The position numbers and the translations under genes are program-made. The notes under the pieces were generated by a model. It saw only the letters and a program-made list of their open reading frames with translations. It made no database searches and was not told where the DNA came from. 64,000 nucleotides of DNA from the NCBI GenBank assembly GCA_902575065.1, contig CACGPU010000002.1:1-64000 (forward strand). Direction: 5' to 3'. Positions 1 to 9,172 of this stretch are shown one piece after another (the stretch's first letter is position 1; each line of letters begins with the position of its first letter). This DNA comes from an uncultured Alphaproteobacteria bacterium. Its GTDB lineage: Bacteria; Pseudomonadota; Alphaproteobacteria; HIMB59.

Positions 1-1
1 T

Positions 2-1567
2 AATTCCGACTCTCAAACATCAGCTAGCGTACAGACAATTAAGAGTGAAAATAAAATGTTCAAACCTTTTGACTGTCGTAAATTAGAGACTGAACACTTA
101 AGAATAAATAATCGTAACGATTGCTTTATTATTCATGAATTGAGTAATAAATATAATGTAAAATCACATGATGTAGATCCAAATACTTGGAATAGACCTC
201 TACTCTTAAGATATATTGGCAATAAAGATGGAGAAAAAATTATTGCTCATACATGGAATAATGTAGTCAAATGGGGTGAGAGTTCAAATAAGCAGCCTTT
301 ATCACACTTAGTGGTTATAGATATACCTAATTTAAATAAACTTTTTGAAACCAATATAAATCAAATATCATCAAAACTTTATAATTTACCCCTCACAGCT
401 AGGAGGGTTGATACATTCGATGCAGACAATGATGGTGATGAAGAAATAATTTATTTATCGAACAAGGAGGATGGCAGGAATAGAAATAGCAGTTGGAAAG
501 ATGTTAATTATATATTTGATTTAAATGACAATAGTCTTTCAAAGTTTGGTTCTTCACATTTTTCTCACGACTTAATGTACACTGATTTTGATAAAGATGG
601 ATATTTTGAGGTAATTGATTATTTTTATGACCCTGGTGGTCAAATTGAAGTTTGTAATTTAAAAACAAATAAATGCAAGAAGGCTAAAAATTCCAGTCAG
701 TTTATTGATATTGGCTTTAACCATATCCTGCAATCAAAAGATGAAACAATTTTATTTGGAGGATGCCCAGATTTAGGAGACACATCTTTCTGTTGGTCGA
801 AGATTGATTATCAAAATGACAAACTTACTTTTGAGAAATTAGACAGCTTTGAACTTAAATCTAAGCCAACGGATGAAGCTAAATTTTTAATTTGGACTGG
901 CGATGTTCAAAAAAAACCAGGTTACTGGGTAAAAAACACCAATAAAAAGGAATTTAAACTAGCTGATAGAGCTTGGATGTCTGCATCAATTGATTTTAAT
1001 AATGATGGCTATGTAGATAGTTTAGGAATTGAAAAAGAAGTTGTATGTAAAAGAAAAGACGCATCAAAACCTTTTAGCCGAAGTAAGGGTGATTGCAAAG
1101 ATGAGGCCTATTTACATGTATTTAAGAATCTAAATAATAAAAAATTTGAAAAACATCAAGTTATACCAACTTCCATTAACGATGCATTTAGGATAGAAAA
1201 AGCCGATATAAACAAAGATGGTACATTGGATGTGTATGGATTTAAACAGGGTTACTACAATCCATGGATGGCTTGCAAATACCCTCAATTAAAATCTATA
1301 TATTTAAATATAAATAATGAATACTTTGAACACGCCACAAGTAAATTTATCAATGAAAATTTTGGCCTATATGGGTGCGAGAGGGCTTCAAACTTTTTTG
1401 AGAAAAACAATCAGTATTATCGTTTATTTATAACAATACCTAATGAAGAGTCAGAGATAGCTTATATTGGTATTGAAAATTATACTGGGAAATTATCAGC
1501 AAGTGAAAAAGAAGAAGTAAATACTGATCAACTAAATGCTCTAGATGATTTATTAGATTTAGATTAA
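2..1567 (+). CDS. FG-GAP/VCBS-repeat protein, 5' end cut by window
   Basis: The first in-frame ATG is at 56, but the same frame is open back to base 2 with no stop. The visible 503-521 residues are therefore probably a 3' fragment, and any signal peptide lies outside the window. The protein carries several calcium-loop-like D-x-D-x-D-G segments: near residue 122 (DADNDGDEE, counted from the ATG), near 177 (DFDKDGYFE), near 318 (DFNNDGYVD) and near 380 (DINKDGTLD). Their spacing suggests FG-GAP/VCBS repeats of an integrin-type beta-propeller. Such proteins are usually exported and bind Ca2+ or surface glycans; that role is inferred from family. Paired cysteines fit an extracytoplasmic location. 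It ends 1 bp from the convergent rho gene. The exact function is unknown. Confidence 0.6.
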   Translation, partial: NSDSQTSASVQTIKSENKMFKPFDCRKLETEHLRINNRNDCFIIHELSNKYNVKSHDVDPNTWNRPLLLRYIGNKDGEKIIAHTWNNVVKWGESSNKQPLSHLVVIDIPNLNKLFETNINQISSKLYNLPLTARRVDTFDADNDGDEEIIYLSNKEDGRNRNSSWKDVNYIFDLNDNSLSKFGSSHFSHDLMYTDFDKDGYFEVIDYFYDPGGQIEVCNLKTNKCKKAKNSSQFIDIGFNHILQSKDETILFGGCPDLGDTSFCWSKIDYQNDKLTFEKLDSFELKSKPTDEAKFLIWTGDVQKKPGYWVKNTNKKEFKLADRAWMSASIDFNNDGYVDSLGIEKEVVCKRKDASKPFSRSKGDCKDEAYLHVFKNLNNKKFEKHQVIPTSINDAFRIEKADINKDGTLDVYGFKQGYYNPWMACKYPQLKSIYLNINNEYFEHATSKFINENFGLYGCERASNFFEKNNQYYRLFITIPNEESEIAYIGIENYTGKLSASEKEEVNTDQLNALDDLLDLD

Positions 1568-1568
1568 T

Positions 1569-2825
1569 CTATTGATTCATACTACTGAAAAACTCTTCGT
1601 TAGTTTTACAGTCTTTCATTTTATCAAGAAGAAACTCCATAGCATCAACTGTTCCCATAGAGGATAGAATTTTCCTTAAAATAAAGACTTTTTGTAGATC
1701 TCCAGCATCTAAGAGTAAATCTTCTTTTCTAGTGCCTGACTTTTGAACATCAATAGCAGGATATGTTCTTTTATCAGATAATTTTCTATCGAGGACGATT
1801 TCTGAATTACCAGTTCCCTTAAATTCTTCAAAAATAACCTCATCCATCCTACTACCTGTTTCTATTAATGCAGTGGCAATAATTGTTAGTGAACCCCCTT
1901 CTTCTATGTTTCTTGCTGCACCAAAAAATCTTTTTGGTCTTTGAAGTGCGTTGGCATCCACACCACCTGTTAAAACTTTACCACTTGATGGTACAACTGT
2001 ATTATATGCTCTTCCTAATCTTGTAATGGAGTCTAAAAGAATTACTACATCATATTTATTTTCAGCTAGTCTTTTAGCTTTTTCAATAACCATTTCTGCA
2101 ACTTGAACGTGTCTTGCAGCTGGTTCATCAAATGTTGAGCTGATCACTTCACCTTTAACAGATCGTTGCATATCTGTAACTTCCTCCGGTCTTTCGTCTA
2201 TTAATAAAACCATTAGATAAACTTCAGGAAAATTTTCTGCAATTGACTTTGCTATTTTTTGTAAAATTACTGTCTTACCTGATCTTGGTGGTGCAACAAT
2301 TAATGATCTTTGACCAGCACCAACTGGTGCAATAATATCTATAATTCTAGATGATAAATCTGTGTCTGGTTTTTCTGTTTCTAGGTTAAATTTTTTCTCT
2401 GGATAAAGAGGAGTTAAATTATCAAAATTTGTTTTAAATTTATTATTTTTAGCAATTTCTATGAAATTAACTTTGTTTGTTTCTACTAGTGCAAAATATC
2501 TTTCACCATCTTTGGGAGGTCGGATAGGTCCCTCAAGTGTATCTCCTTTTCTAAGACCATATTTCTTTATTTGGTTTGGGCTAACATATATGTCATCTGG
2601 TCCTGGAAGATAATTAGAGTTTGCCGATCTTAAAAAACCAAAGCCATCCTGCATTGTCTCGAGAACACCTTCGCCAATAATTTCTTCATTTTTCTCTGCA
2701 AATTTCTTTAAAACTGAAAAATATATGTCTTGTTTTTTTAAGCCAGAGGCGTTTTCAATACCTAAAGACTCAGCATAATCTAAAAGTTCTTGAGGTTTTT
2801 TATCTTTTAATTCGTTTAAGTGCAT
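1569..2825 (-). CDS. rho: Transcription termination factor Rho
   Basis: Hexameric RNA-dependent ATPase that terminates transcription. The 418-aa length is normal for the family. The N-terminal Rho domain is followed by a cold-shock-like RNA-binding fold with RNP1 motif DGFGFLR at residues 60-66. The Walker A P-loop is at 178-185 (APPRSGKT), a Walker B-like VVILLDS follows, and the conserved [23 protein letters not shown] region is present in full. It diverges from maf across a 234-bp gap and converges with the FG-GAP gene. In many Alphaproteobacteria rho sits near the hemE/maf origin region, which fits this context. Identification is secure. Confidence 0.98.
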   Translation of the reverse strand: MHLNELKDKKPQELLDYAESLGIENASGLKKQDIYFSVLKKFAEKNEEIIGEGVLETMQDGFGFLRSANSNYLPGPDDIYVSPNQIKKYGLRKGDTLEGPIRPPKDGERYFALVETNKVNFIEIAKNNKFKTNFDNLTPLYPEKKFNLETEKPDTDLSSRIIDIIAPVGAGQRSLIVAPPRSGKTVILQKIAKSIAENFPEVYLMVLLIDERPEEVTDMQRSVKGEVISSTFDEPAARHVQVAEMVIEKAKRLAENKYDVVILLDSITRLGRAYNTVVPSSGKVLTGGVDANALQRPKRFFGAARNIEEGGSLTIIATALIETGSRMDEVIFEEFKGTGNSEIVLDRKLSDKRTYPAIDVQKSGTRKEDLLLDAGDLQKVFILRKILSSMGTVDAMEFLLDKMKDCKTNEEFFSSMNQ

Positions 2826-3059
2826 ATTGGAAATTACTTAGGTAGTTAGATATATTGAATAGGTATATAACAAAAAATAAAGATAAAATATATATATTTA
2901 TATATAGGTATGTTGTTGTATGTCGAATGATGGGGATTAACATCTTCTTATTTAAAAAAACCTATATTTTAGTACATTTTTAGTTATTTAATAACAAATG
3001 TTAATAACTTAATATTTATAAATTAAAGGTAATTTAACTGTTCAAAAATCAAAAAATTC
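2826..3059. other. AT-rich divergent gap rho/maf; candidate origin or promoter region
   Basis: This 234-bp gap has no convincing gene. It holds a long A/T tract (about 2880-2915), a near-palindromic AATAAC...GTTAATAAC stretch around 2990-3010, and TTAA-N7-TTAA at 3023-3037, which is the form of a CtrA site. TTAA words are frequent by chance at this base composition, so the CtrA match is weak. It must hold the divergent promoters for rho and the maf-aroE operon. In several Alphaproteobacteria the chromosomal origin lies in this gene neighbourhood, so an origin is possible. I found no clear TTATCCACA DnaA box. Confidence 0.3.
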
Positions 3060-3653
3060 ATGAATAAAACATTTAATTCACAACTAACCAAACAAGTTAT
3101 TATTGGAACAAAAAGTCAATCTAGGAGAAAAATTTTCAAATTAATGAATCTTAAATTTCAGTACAAATCACCTAATATAAATGAGAAAAACGTAAAAGAT
3201 TTAAATAATGATAAATATGATGCATTGAAAATTGCAAAAGCTAAAGCCATACACCTTTCTAAAAAATATAGAAACAAAATTATAGTAACTTTTGATACAA
3301 CAATTTTATTTCAAGGAAAAACTATTTATAAATGTGGCACCGCTGAATGTTGTAAAAGTACTCTTAAAGCATTTAATGATAAATCGCACGATCTTTATAC
3401 GGCAATGATTTTTATGATCAATAATAATCTTATCAAAAGCTCTCTTACAAAAACAAGGGTAACTTTTAAAAATACTAGAGTAAAAGATATCAATAATTAT
3501 GTTGAAAAAAACTTTAAATATATATCAAAGGCTGTAGGTTGCTATAATATAGAGGGAAAAGGAAAAATTTTTTTTAGAGATATATACGGCAGCTATTTCA
3601 ATATTATTGGTATAGATACCATTACATTCTTAAAGACCCTAAAAAGTATCTAA
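3060..3653 (+). CDS. maf: Maf-family nucleotide pyrophosphatase
   Basis: Predicted house-cleaning NTP pyrophosphatase (Maf/YhdE/YceF fold) acting on non-canonical or methylated nucleotides in the cytoplasm. The N-terminal substrate-binding signature is present in degenerate form as GTKSQSRRKIF (about residues 17-27; usual form S-x-S-x-R-R). The conserved Asp of the central loop is retained in TFDTTI (about residue 79), as are the lysine that follows and a His in the NDKSHD segment. At 197 aa it has normal length but is more divergent than its neighbours. Position immediately before aroE-coaE-dnaQ is the classic alphaproteobacterial arrangement and supports the call. Its stop abuts the aroE start with no spacer. 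Confidence 0.85.
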   Translation: MNKTFNSQLTKQVIIGTKSQSRRKIFKLMNLKFQYKSPNINEKNVKDLNNDKYDALKIAKAKAIHLSKKYRNKIIVTFDTTILFQGKTIYKCGTAECCKSTLKAFNDKSHDLYTAMIFMINNNLIKSSLTKTRVTFKNTRVKDINNYVEKNFKYISKAVGCYNIEGKGKIFFRDIYGSYFNIIGIDTITFLKTLKSI

Positions 3654-4469
3654 ATGGTTAGTAAAAAAATAGGCATAGTAGCAAAAAAACTCAATCATTC
3701 ATTATCTCCGTTAATACATAATTACTGGTCAAAAAAAAATAATAGTAAATTTATTTATAGAAAATACGAGGTACAGGAAAAAGATATAGATAAATTTTTT
3801 TATAATTATAGAAAAGATAAGCAATTTGTTGGATTTAATATTACAATACCATATAAGGAAAATTTTATTGATTTTTGCGATAGAGTCACAACAAGAGCAA
3901 AAAAAATTGGTTCTGTAAATTTAATTTATAAAAGAAACAAAACAATCTTTGGTGATAACACAGATGTTATTGGCTTTAGTAAGACTTTTAAATCATTAAA
4001 AATTAAAAATACAAAATCTGTACTATTGGTTGGAGCTGGCGGTGCCGCGAGAGCAATATTATATTTTCTTAATAGAAAAAGCATTGTAAATATTGATGTT
4101 TTTGCTACATCAATGAGAAGGCAAGAAAATCTCAAAAGAGAATTTAAATTTAGTCGTTTTTTGATTAGATCAACTCATCTCAGAAAAAAATACGATTTGA
4201 TTATAAATGCATCCAGCGCAGGGATGACTAAAAAAAATAAACTCAACAGAAACATTTTGAATTTAGTAAAAAAGACTAAAGGAGTAATTGATATAGTTTA
4301 TAACCCAATTGACACAGAACTTTTAAAAATAGCTGAAAAACATAACATAAAATCCTCAGGTGGATTGAAGATGCTTGTTGAACAAGCAAAACCATCTTAC
4401 GAAATATGGTCTGGCAATCAAATAAAAATAGACAGAAAAATTTATCAAATGCTTACGAATAAAATATGA
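3654..4469 (+). CDS. aroE: Shikimate dehydrogenase
   Basis: NADP-dependent reduction of 3-dehydroshikimate to shikimate in the aromatic amino acid pathway. Visible signatures: the shikimate-binding S-L-S-P near residue 17, NITIPYKE with the catalytic Lys near residue 66, GDNTD near 100, the Rossmann glycine loop VGAGGAAR near 125-132, and NASSAGM near 184. Length 271 aa is standard. It is the second gene of the maf-aroE-coaE-dnaQ operon. It starts directly after maf, and its last bases overlap the coaE start by 4 bp (ATGA), suggesting translational coupling. Confidence 0.96.
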   Translation: MVSKKIGIVAKKLNHSLSPLIHNYWSKKNNSKFIYRKYEVQEKDIDKFFYNYRKDKQFVGFNITIPYKENFIDFCDRVTTRAKKIGSVNLIYKRNKTIFGDNTDVIGFSKTFKSLKIKNTKSVLLVGAGGAARAILYFLNRKSIVNIDVFATSMRRQENLKREFKFSRFLIRSTHLRKKYDLIINASSAGMTKKNKLNRNILNLVKKTKGVIDIVYNPIDTELLKIAEKHNIKSSGGLKMLVEQAKPSYEIWSGNQIKIDRKIYQMLTNKI

Positions 4470-5023
4470 TTAAAGTTGCAGTCACAGGAAATATAGGATC
4501 AGGTAAAACTGAATTCATTAAATTTATATCAAAGCTAGGATTTTATTGTATCTCTTCTGACGCTATAATTTCAAATCTTTACAATGATAATCGCACAAGA
4601 AAAATTATTTTAGCAAAATTAAAACTTGATGAACATAATTACAAACAAGAAATAATTAAAATGTTACAAAATGAAGATTTTAATAGGAAGCTTAAGAGAA
4701 CAATATATCCTTTACTATATTCCAAAAAAAAAATAATAACCCAGAAACATCAGTCTTATCAGCCAGTATTTTATGAAATCCCATTGCTTTATGAAGAAAA
4801 TCTGTTCAATAATTTTAACCTCACCGTATTCGTAAATTCGGATACAACTAAAAGAAAACAAAGGGTTTTAAAAAGAGGTGTCTCCGAGGAATATTTTAAA
4901 TTAATGAATAATAGGCAGATTAAAGAGAATATAAAAAAGAATAAATCAACTTTCACAGTAAACAATAATGGTTCAATCTTGAACTTACGACTAAATATTA
5001 TTAAATTATTAAATAAACTATGA
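4466..5023 (+). CDS. coaE: Dephospho-CoA kinase
   Basis: Catalyses the last step of coenzyme A synthesis, ATP-dependent phosphorylation of dephospho-CoA. The P-loop GNIGSGKT is at residues 8-15, followed by an SSDAI segment (Asp of the acceptor site) and the lid-region pattern ending in R-x-x-x-R-G near residues 130-138. At 185 aa it is slightly short of the usual 195-205, with a trimmed C-terminus. It overlaps aroE upstream and dnaQ downstream by 4 bp each. Neighbour order and P-loop make the call firm. Confidence 0.92.
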   Translation: MIKVAVTGNIGSGKTEFIKFISKLGFYCISSDAIISNLYNDNRTRKIILAKLKLDEHNYKQEIIKMLQNEDFNRKLKRTIYPLLYSKKKIITQKHQSYQPVFYEIPLLYEENLFNNFNLTVFVNSDTTKRKQRVLKRGVSEEYFKLMNNRQIKENIKKNKSTFTVNNNGSILNLRLNIIKLLNKL

Positions 5024-5700
5024 GAGAAATCATACTTGATATTGAAACTACAGGTTTAGAGTTTAAAGAAGGACATCGAATTATTGAAATTGGCTGTATT
5101 GAACTTAACAAAAAAATTGTTGGATCAAACTTTCATGAATATATAAATCCTACTAAAACCCTTACTGAGGATAATATTAAGATACACGGAATAACCAATG
5201 AATATCTGACAGATAAACCAATTTTCGAAGAGATTGCAGACGAATTCTTAGAATTTATCCGAGATAGTTACATTGTCGCCCATAATGCATCTTTTGACAT
5301 AGGTTTCTTAAACTTTGAGCTTGAGAAACTATCTAAACCAACAATATCGAAGGAGAGAGTTATAGACACAATTAAAATTGCGAGACAACGGTTTCCAGGG
5401 CAGCAAGTATCATTAGACGCACTTATAAAGAAATTAAAAATCAATACTCTTATAAATAGAGACCAACACGGTGCTTTAAAAGACGCTAAAATCTTGACTG
5501 ATGTATATTTGGAATTACAAGGCATAAACCAAATCGGATTAGAATTAAGTATGGCAAAATCAGAAAAAATTAACTTAGCTAGTGAGCCGAATTACGCATC
5601 GATCGTATTAACAAAAGAAGAGACAGAAGCCCATAAAGAGTTTATAAAAAATAAAATACCTAATTCAAATTGGGCCAAAATGTTGAAAAATTATGAGTAG
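5020..5700 (+). CDS. dnaQ: DNA polymerase III epsilon subunit (3'-5' proofreading exonuclease)
   Basis: Proofreading exonuclease of the replicative polymerase, DEDDh superfamily. Exo I is DIETTG at residues 6-11, Exo II is in HNASFDIGF near 88-96, and Exo III is DQHGALKDAKIL near 148-159 with the catalytic His and Asp. Length 226 aa matches bacterial epsilon subunits. The C-terminal extension after the exonuclease domain is probably the alpha-subunit contact. It shares 4 bp with coaE and 8 bp with the next gene, so the operon continues. Confidence 0.96.
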   Translation: MREIILDIETTGLEFKEGHRIIEIGCIELNKKIVGSNFHEYINPTKTLTEDNIKIHGITNEYLTDKPIFEEIADEFLEFIRDSYIVAHNASFDIGFLNFELEKLSKPTISKERVIDTIKIARQRFPGQQVSLDALIKKLKINTLINRDQHGALKDAKILTDVYLELQGINQIGLELSMAKSEKINLASEPNYASIVLTKEETEAHKEFIKNKIPNSNWAKMLKNYE

Positions 5701-6205
5701 TGAATTTATAGATATTGTGCTTTTTGGAGCAATTGCGATATTTTTAGTGTATCGCCTAAGGAGTATTCTTGGATCTTCAGATGGAAAAATTGTTAATATT
5801 AGAACAAAAAAAAATCCTCAATCGAAGTTTAAACCTAAAATAGTTCCAAAGAATGATAATAACGAATTTTTAGAAGGCGCTAATAAAGCATATGAGATGA
5901 TCGTTCAGGCTTATCAAAGTAACAGTATTGAAAAAGTGAAAGATTTGCTCACACCTGAAGCTATGCAAGCGATGGTACAAGCAAAAGCACCTAAAGAGAT
6001 AAAATTTTCTGAAGTAAAAAATAGTTCCATTTTAGATGATAAATCTGATGACATAAGATTAGTAAAGTCTGTAAAGTTTGAAACTGAACATTACAATGTC
6101 GCAAACAATGAAATTCTAAATGTAGTTGAAGAATGGGGTTTCGAAAAAGATAAAAAATCCTCCGATCCTAATTGGAAGCTTTTTTCTATAAAACTTGTCT
6201 CATAA
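5693..6205 (+). CDS. Tim44/TimA-like inner-membrane protein
   Basis: Membrane-anchored Tim44-domain protein. One N-terminal transmembrane helix (about residues 6-22) is followed by a basic linker (K/R-rich, 35-55) and a Tim44-like alpha+beta domain from about residue 60 (EGANKAYEMIVQAYQ... with an SVKF...W pattern and terminal W-K-L). Alphaproteobacterial homologues are related to mitochondrial Tim44, but their bacterial role is not settled. In related genomes this gene is commonly followed by mltA and then an Smr gene. Here smr follows directly, so mltA appears to have been lost or moved. Confidence 0.8.
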   Translation: MSSEFIDIVLFGAIAIFLVYRLRSILGSSDGKIVNIRTKKNPQSKFKPKIVPKNDNNEFLEGANKAYEMIVQAYQSNSIEKVKDLLTPEAMQAMVQAKAPKEIKFSEVKNSSILDDKSDDIRLVKSVKFETEHYNVANNEILNVVEEWGFEKDKKSSDPNWKLFSIKLVS

Positions 6206-6695
6206 AATCAAATTTAACTTAAATAAACAACAAAATAAGAAACCATTAGAGGAGCAACCAAATGAAAAGATTAGTATTTCAATCAGTACTTCTATGGAGA
6301 GTAAAAAAAAGAGTGAAAATATAGATAAAAAAAATATAAAAGAAAAAAAAATTTTTGTTAAACCAGTACTTTTAGACAACAATCTTTATAAACAATTTAA
6401 AAATCATAACTTTAGCAAAATCGATTTACACGGACTAACTGTTGACCAAGCACACCAAAAATTAATTGAATATTTTTCAATCAACTACAAGAAGAAAAAC
6501 TTATTTCATATAGTAGTTACAGGACTTGGCAATAAAACCAACGGCGAGGAATTTTTTACAGGAAAAATAAGAAGACAATTTCCCTTTTGGTTAGATACAG
6601 AAAATTTTCAATTTATGATAAAATCGTATTCACCTTGTAAAATACAACATGGTGGTTTGGGTGCTTTTTATATTAAGTTAAAATCTAAAGAATAA
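6195..6695 (+). CDS. Smr-domain protein (MutS2-type small nuclease domain)
   Basis: The C-terminal Smr domain has its hallmark KIDLHGLTVDQAHQ near residue 74, VVTGLGN near 111 and the closing HGGLGAFYIKLK. Smr domains bind or nick branched DNA or RNA; the role of these stand-alone alphaproteobacterial proteins is unclear. The N-terminal 70 residues are low-complexity and Lys/Glu/Ser-rich. The longest start is TTG at 6195, overlapping the Tim44 gene by 11 bp; an internal ATG at 6294 is the alternative. The 3' end overlaps convergent hslU by 11 bp (6685-6695). Confidence 0.85.
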   Translation: MSHKIKFNLNKQQNKKPLEEQPNEKISISISTSMESKKKSENIDKKNIKEKKIFVKPVLLDNNLYKQFKNHNFSKIDLHGLTVDQAHQKLIEYFSINYKKKNLFHIVVTGLGNKTNGEEFFTGKIRRQFPFWLDTENFQFMIKSYSPCKIQHGGLGAFYIKLKSKE

Positions 6696-7998
6696 ATTTC
6701 TTTTCGTCGGTAGGTTTTATCTCTGACTTTACAGCGTCTGTTACCCAGGCTTTATTCACTACTTCAGTTTTTTGATCATTAAGGTTTGCATCAAAACTAA
6801 TTCTCTCAAGAATTTTTTCAAACATTGTTTGTAATCGTCGTGCACCAATATTTTCAACTTCGGTATTTATTTGTTCAGTGAGAGTAGCTATTTCTTCTAA
6901 AGCCTCATCTTCAAACTTTAATTCAATGTTTTCTGTTGCAAATAGTGACTTATACTGTTTGGTTAAGCTATTATCAGTTTCTTTTAAAATTCTAATAAAA
7001 TCATCTTTCTTAAGAGCATTTAATCTTACTCTTACAGGTAGCCTTCCTTGAAGTTCTGGAAGTAAATCACTTGGTTTGGATTGATGAAAAGCACCAGACG
7101 CAATAAATAAAATATGATTTGTTTCGATTGTTCCATATTTTGTGCTTACAACTGTGCCCTCAATAAGTGGAAGTAAATCTCTTTGTACACCTTCTCTAGA
7201 AACATCACCACCTCGTCTTTCACTATTGGGCGCAATTTTATCAATTTCATCTATAAAAACTATTCCACTTTCCTGAACACTTTTAATAGCATTTTGAACA
7301 ACATTTTGTTTTTCAGCGATTTTTTCAATTTCTTCTTGAATAAGTGGCTCATAAGCTTCACCTATTTTTAGTTTTGTCTTCTTTTTATTTTTTAGACCTT
7401 TACCAAATATATCATTCATATTGATCATTCCCATTTGTGCGCCGGGCATTCCCGGTATATCTAATGATTGAAAAGGATTGGATTTTTGATCTAATGCTAT
7501 TTCGATCTCTTTATCATTAAGTTGGTTATCTCTTAGCATTAACCGAAATTTTTCCTTAGTTTCATCACTTGGATTGTCACCAAGTAGTGCTTTTAAAACA
7601 ATTTCCTCTGCATTTGTTTTGGCTTCATCTATGAAACGATCTCTTATTTTTTTCTTTTCTAAATTAATTGCAACTTCAATTAAATCTCTAATTATTTGTT
7701 CAACATCTCTTCCAACGTATCCAATTTCTGTGAATTTAGTTGCTTCCACTTTTATAAACGGTGACTGTGTAAGCTTAGCTAGCTTCCTTGCGATTTCAGT
7801 TTTACCGCAACCTGTTGGCCCAATCATTAATATATTTTTTGGGATGATATCATCTCTAAGCGTCTCATCCTTTACATTTAATCTTCTCCAACGATTACGA
7901 AGGGCTATGGCGACTGCTTTTTTTGCATCATCTTGACCAATTACATAACGGTCAAGTTCTTCTTTAATTACTTTCGGTGTAAGAGACTGGCTATCCAT
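6685..7998 (-). CDS. hslU: HslU ATPase subunit of the HslVU protease
   Basis: AAA+ unfoldase that recognises substrates and feeds them to the HslV peptidase. N-terminal PKVIKEELDRYVIGQ is typical. Walker A GPTGCGKT is at residues 60-67, Walker B FIDEIDKIA near 247-255, the intermediate I domain lies between them, and sensor residues lie in GRLPVRV. It ends in the short hydrophobic tail (KKFIL) that docks into HslV. Length 437 aa is normal. The start codon overlaps the hslV stop by one base (taATG), so the pair is coupled. Confidence 0.98.
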   Translation of the reverse strand: MDSQSLTPKVIKEELDRYVIGQDDAKKAVAIALRNRWRRLNVKDETLRDDIIPKNILMIGPTGCGKTEIARKLAKLTQSPFIKVEATKFTEIGYVGRDVEQIIRDLIEVAINLEKKKIRDRFIDEAKTNAEEIVLKALLGDNPSDETKEKFRLMLRDNQLNDKEIEIALDQKSNPFQSLDIPGMPGAQMGMINMNDIFGKGLKNKKKTKLKIGEAYEPLIQEEIEKIAEKQNVVQNAIKSVQESGIVFIDEIDKIAPNSERRGGDVSREGVQRDLLPLIEGTVVSTKYGTIETNHILFIASGAFHQSKPSDLLPELQGRLPVRVRLNALKKDDFIRILKETDNSLTKQYKSLFATENIELKFEDEALEEIATLTEQINTEVENIGARRLQTMFEKILERISFDANLNDQKTEVVNKAWVTDAVKSEIKPTDEKKFIL

Positions 7999-8549
7999 TA
8001 GATTTTAATCTCTGAGATGTTCAGAGTATCATTTGTATAAATACAAAGTTCTGCTGCAACTTTAAGTGACTCAGTTGCAATTTCTTTTGCAGACAAATTA
8101 GATTTTCTTTTTAAAGCCCTTGCTGCGCTCAGCGCAAAGTTGCCACCTGATCCAATTGCAACTATACCTTCTTGAGGTTCCAGAACGTCCCCGGTTCCAC
8201 TAATAAGATATGTTTCGCTTTTATCAGCGGCAATAATCATTGACTCTAATCTCCTAAGATACCTATCGGTTCTCCAATCTTTAGCTAGTTCGACACAAGC
8301 CCTTTTTAGATTATATGAAAATTCTTCGCATTTTTTCTCCAGTCTATCAAACAGAGTTAATGCATCGGCGGTTGATCCAGCAAACCCAACAATAATTTGA
8401 TCATTATGAAATGTTCTAATTTTATTGGCGTTTGACTTAATTACAGATGTCCCCAAAGTTACTTGTCCATCAGATGCTATAACAACACTCTCACTATCAC
8501 GAACGCAAACAACAGTTGTCGAGCGTATTATTGTTTTATTTTTATCCAT
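7998..8549 (-). CDS. hslV: HslV peptidase subunit
   Basis: Proteasome-beta-like N-terminal nucleophile threonine protease that forms a double hexamer capped by HslU. The family N-terminus TTVVCVRD follows a 10-residue leader, so the leader must be removed to expose the catalytic Thr. ASDGQVTLG and the GSGGNFALSAARAL segment are conserved. Length 183 aa. It is the first gene of hslVU, divergent from hisB with only 38 bp between starts. Confidence 0.97.
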   Translation of the reverse strand: MDKNKTIIRSTTVVCVRDSESVVIASDGQVTLGTSVIKSNANKIRTFHNDQIIVGFAGSTADALTLFDRLEKKCEEFSYNLKRACVELAKDWRTDRYLRRLESMIIAADKSETYLISGTGDVLEPQEGIVAIGSGGNFALSAARALKRKSNLSAKEIATESLKVAAELCIYTNDTLNISEIKI

Positions 8550-8553
8550 TATT

Positions 8554-8567
8554 CCTATAAATATAGG
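8554..8567. promoter_or_regulatory. Small perfect palindrome between hslV and hisB
   Basis: CCTATAAATATAGG reads as 6-bp inverted arms around AA in the 38-bp divergent gap. It contains a TATAAA/TATATT -10-like word on either strand. It could serve as overlapping -10 elements for hslVU and the his operon or as an operator. No further support is visible. Confidence 0.3.
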
Positions 8568-8587
8568 TACTAAATAGCTGATTACAA

Positions 8588-9172
8588 ATGCGTGAATTTA
8601 CATTTAATAGAGACACAAAAGAAACAAAAATATCAATAAAAATTAACCTTGACGGCTCAGGAGTAAATAAAATTGATACTGGGATTGCTTTTTTTGATCA
8701 TATGCTTCAACAAATAAGTACTCACAGCTTGATAGACTTAGAGTTAAAATGTGATGGAGACCTAAAAGTCGATATGCACCATACTGTTGAAGATGTTGGC
8801 ATTGCTTTAGGCGAAAGTATAAAAAATGCTCTTGGTGATAAAAAAGGTATTACACGATTTGCATATTCTTATGTTTCTTTTGATGAAACATTAACAAGAT
8901 CAGTCATTGATCTTTGTAATCGCCCATACTTTATTTGGAATGTTAAAACATCATTAGAAAAAGTTGGTGAAATGGACCAAGAGTTATTTTCGGAATTTTT
9001 TAAATCTATAGTTACTGAGTCAAGAATGAATTGCCATATCGAAACGTTATATGGAAAAAACAATCACCATATCATTGAGAGTTGTTTTAAATCATTTGCG
9101 TTATCCTTGAAAAAAGCAATATCTGTTGACCCCAGAAAAACAAGTATTCCTAGTTCTAAAGGGAAACTTTGA
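8588..9172 (+). CDS. hisB: Imidazoleglycerol-phosphate dehydratase
   Basis: Dehydrates imidazole glycerol phosphate to imidazole acetol phosphate in histidine synthesis. The metal-binding signatures are visible: FFDHMLQQISTH (about residues 35-46), DMHHTVEDVGIALG (63-76) and the second repeat HHIIES...FKSFALSLKKA. Length 194 aa corresponds to the monofunctional alphaproteobacterial enzyme rather than the bifunctional E. coli form. It is the first gene of hisB-hisH-hisA-hisF. Confidence 0.97.
   Translation: MREFTFNRDTKETKISIKINLDGSGVNKIDTGIAFFDHMLQQISTHSLIDLELKCDGDLKVDMHHTVEDVGIALGESIKNALGDKKGITRFAYSYVSFDETLTRSVIDLCNRPYFIWNVKTSLEKVGEMDQELFSEFFKSIVTESRMNCHIETLYGKNNHHIIESCFKSFALSLKKAISVDPRKTSIPSSKGKL

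Noticed and set aside
3023-3037. CtrA binding site TTAA-N7-TTAA
   Set aside because: Kept only as a remark: TTAA words are very frequent in this composition, so one match is not evidence of CtrA control.
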